Source: Periplaneta americana (lineage: Eukaryota > Arthropoda > Insecta > Blattodea > Blattidae). Taken from it: a stretch of 64,000 bases of DNA. This document shows positions 62,874-64,000 of the stretch, piece by piece (position 1 is the first letter of the stretch; each line of letters starts with the position of its first letter). Under the pieces are notes generated by a model. That model saw only the letters and a list, made by a program, of their open reading frames with translations, was not told where the DNA came from and made no database searches. Made by a program: the position numbers and the translations under genes. The DNA lies in contig NC_091121.1 of the NCBI RefSeq assembly GCF_040183065.1, forward strand, positions 66,872,787 to 66,936,786, in the 5' to 3' direction.

Positions 62874-63044
62874 GGGCAAATCGCAATATAGCGAACATAG
62901 AAGCTCCACCCACGACCCCTTCCACTTTTCCCCTACTAGCTCACCAGACAATCTACGTGATAGGCGAATGTTGTGTCGAATGCACATTTCATGTGGGTGG
63001 GGATAACTTCCCCTGCTGGCGTTCGCTATATTGCGATTTATCCA
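62874..63044. mobile_element. 171-bp MITE
   Basis: Ends GGGCAAATCGCAATATAGCG and CGCTATATTGCGATTTATCC. AATGACT is repeated at 62867-62873 and 63045-63051. The interior is GC-richer than its surroundings. Confidence 0.85.
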
Positions 63045-63051
63045 AATGACT

Positions 63052-64000
63052 TGACTATAAATGGCACAGTAATGACATTTTTGCACAAACTAGAATACCA
63101 CTGATTGGTCCAGTCACGTTTAACATTATATTCTAGAAACTTAATTCTTTTGGTAAAGAAAAAATTCATACAAATTATGCACATAATCTCTCGTGAACGA
63201 TCACAAGTTTCAAGTGTTATGCATTAGTTTACATACGACAATTTCAATAACCTCAAAAAAAAAAAAAAAAAAAAAAAAAAAACTTAACTGCATTAACAAT
63301 CAAAATTATAACTTCTTCACTTACTTCATTTTGCTGAAGACTAGTTCGTATTTTTCATGAATGAAGCATATGCTATATATCACATAGGATCAGTGGTGAC
63401 CAACTCAGCTTCTCTTACAAAGCAGTGTGTGCACTGACGAGCAAAAAAGGGCAACAATGTCATTAGAAGTGCTGTGTGCAGGAATTCAATGAATGGAGTG
63501 ATAATTATGTGGACAATAAGAGACAAAGAGATCAGTGTGGTATTACTCACACCTATGTAGACAAAACATTTTGAATTCACAGCTCGAGTTTCGTCTTTGT
63601 CGCAGCAACATGCTGGAGAAAGCTGTTGGGAATCATCCCTGATAATCCAGTATGTGTATAATCAATGGTTTCGCTTGTATAATGGACAAATATGTCTGTA
63701 ATGCTTTTTGCTTCTGAAAAGTTTTGGTGTTTGCAATGATGATATACTATATACTGATTATACTGATTAGCGCAGCCAGTAACAAACATGCTGTGAGCAA
63801 TGTAAGCTTGAGGATCAAAGGGCTGCCAACATTAATTATTTCAGTGGGACTATCTGCTCTTGCATACTACACACAATACTGCATGTGTGCGAAGAATGCT
63901 CTTGCACAAAAAGCACGAGTTAGTCACCACTGTAGTAGATGGCGAAGTCATCTATAAATACGACACATTATTGGTTAGAATAAGCATGCACGTGCTTAGT
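63052..64000. other. DNA without recognised features
   Basis: AT-rich with an A27 run at about 63256-63282. Short open frames have no recognised domain. Confidence 0.45.

Overview
The window looks like a large, repeat-choked insect chromosome, most probably from a cockroach-like (blattodean) or other orthopteroid species. The evidence is AT-rich DNA, an arthropod-type Eps15 gene fragment with spliceosomal exon borders, abundant hAT and Tc1/mariner DNA transposons, RTE-like and Jockey-like non-LTR elements, several tRNA-derived or SINE-like short families, and TTAGG-type pentamer runs. The 3' tail of the RTE-like element and the SINE families resemble repeats I associate with Periplaneta; that is recall, not a search result. 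No bacterial, operon or CRISPR structure is present.

Host gene: only one host gene can be supported, an Eps15 homologue on the minus strand. A 27-bp first coding exon (46386-46412, starting MAALPSPTQ and ending CAG|GTAGTG) and a 234-bp exon (167-400) carrying most of the first EH domain are both phase 0. The first is the gene's start and the second lies about 46 kb downstream. A small exon carrying the first EH helix should lie between them, but I could not find it. The remaining exons are beyond position 1.

Layout: 0.4-46.4 kb is essentially one giant intron (or two) filled with transposable elements. It holds hAT elements with clear 8-bp duplications (4291, 4678, 9069, 37270), dead hAT and mariner-like transposases (10.7-12.4 kb), a Tc1-like element with ~400-bp inverted ends and internal tRNA-like modules (18.5-20.9 kb), a tandem array of ~55-bp units (26.8-27.2 kb), a Harbinger-like element carrying three younger insertions (27.5-29.5 kb), two 5'-truncated RTE-like copies (24.6 and 35.4 kb), and SINEs of three families. 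A pentamer tract resembling telomeric TTAGG lies at 45 kb.

46.6-54.1 kb: members of a family with CACAGTC/GACTGTG ends lie just upstream of Eps15 exon 1. Then comes a three-level nest: a hAT element (48922-54072) holding a CACAGTC element (48969-53058), which in turn holds an intact 494-codon hAT-type transposase gene (50759-52243), the only long uninterrupted transposase in the window.

54.1-64.0 kb: a decayed Jockey-like retroelement (55.1-57.4 kb), two degenerate hAT-like shells, a retroelement C-terminal zinc-knuckle fragment (60.5 kb) and a 171-bp MITE. No host exon could be supported here. I saw no evidence for a novel defence or metabolic system. The points that most deserve a second look are the intact hAT transposase in its nest, the tRNA-like modules inside the long-TIR Tc1 element, the CACAGTC family beside the Eps15 start, and the missing Eps15 exon.
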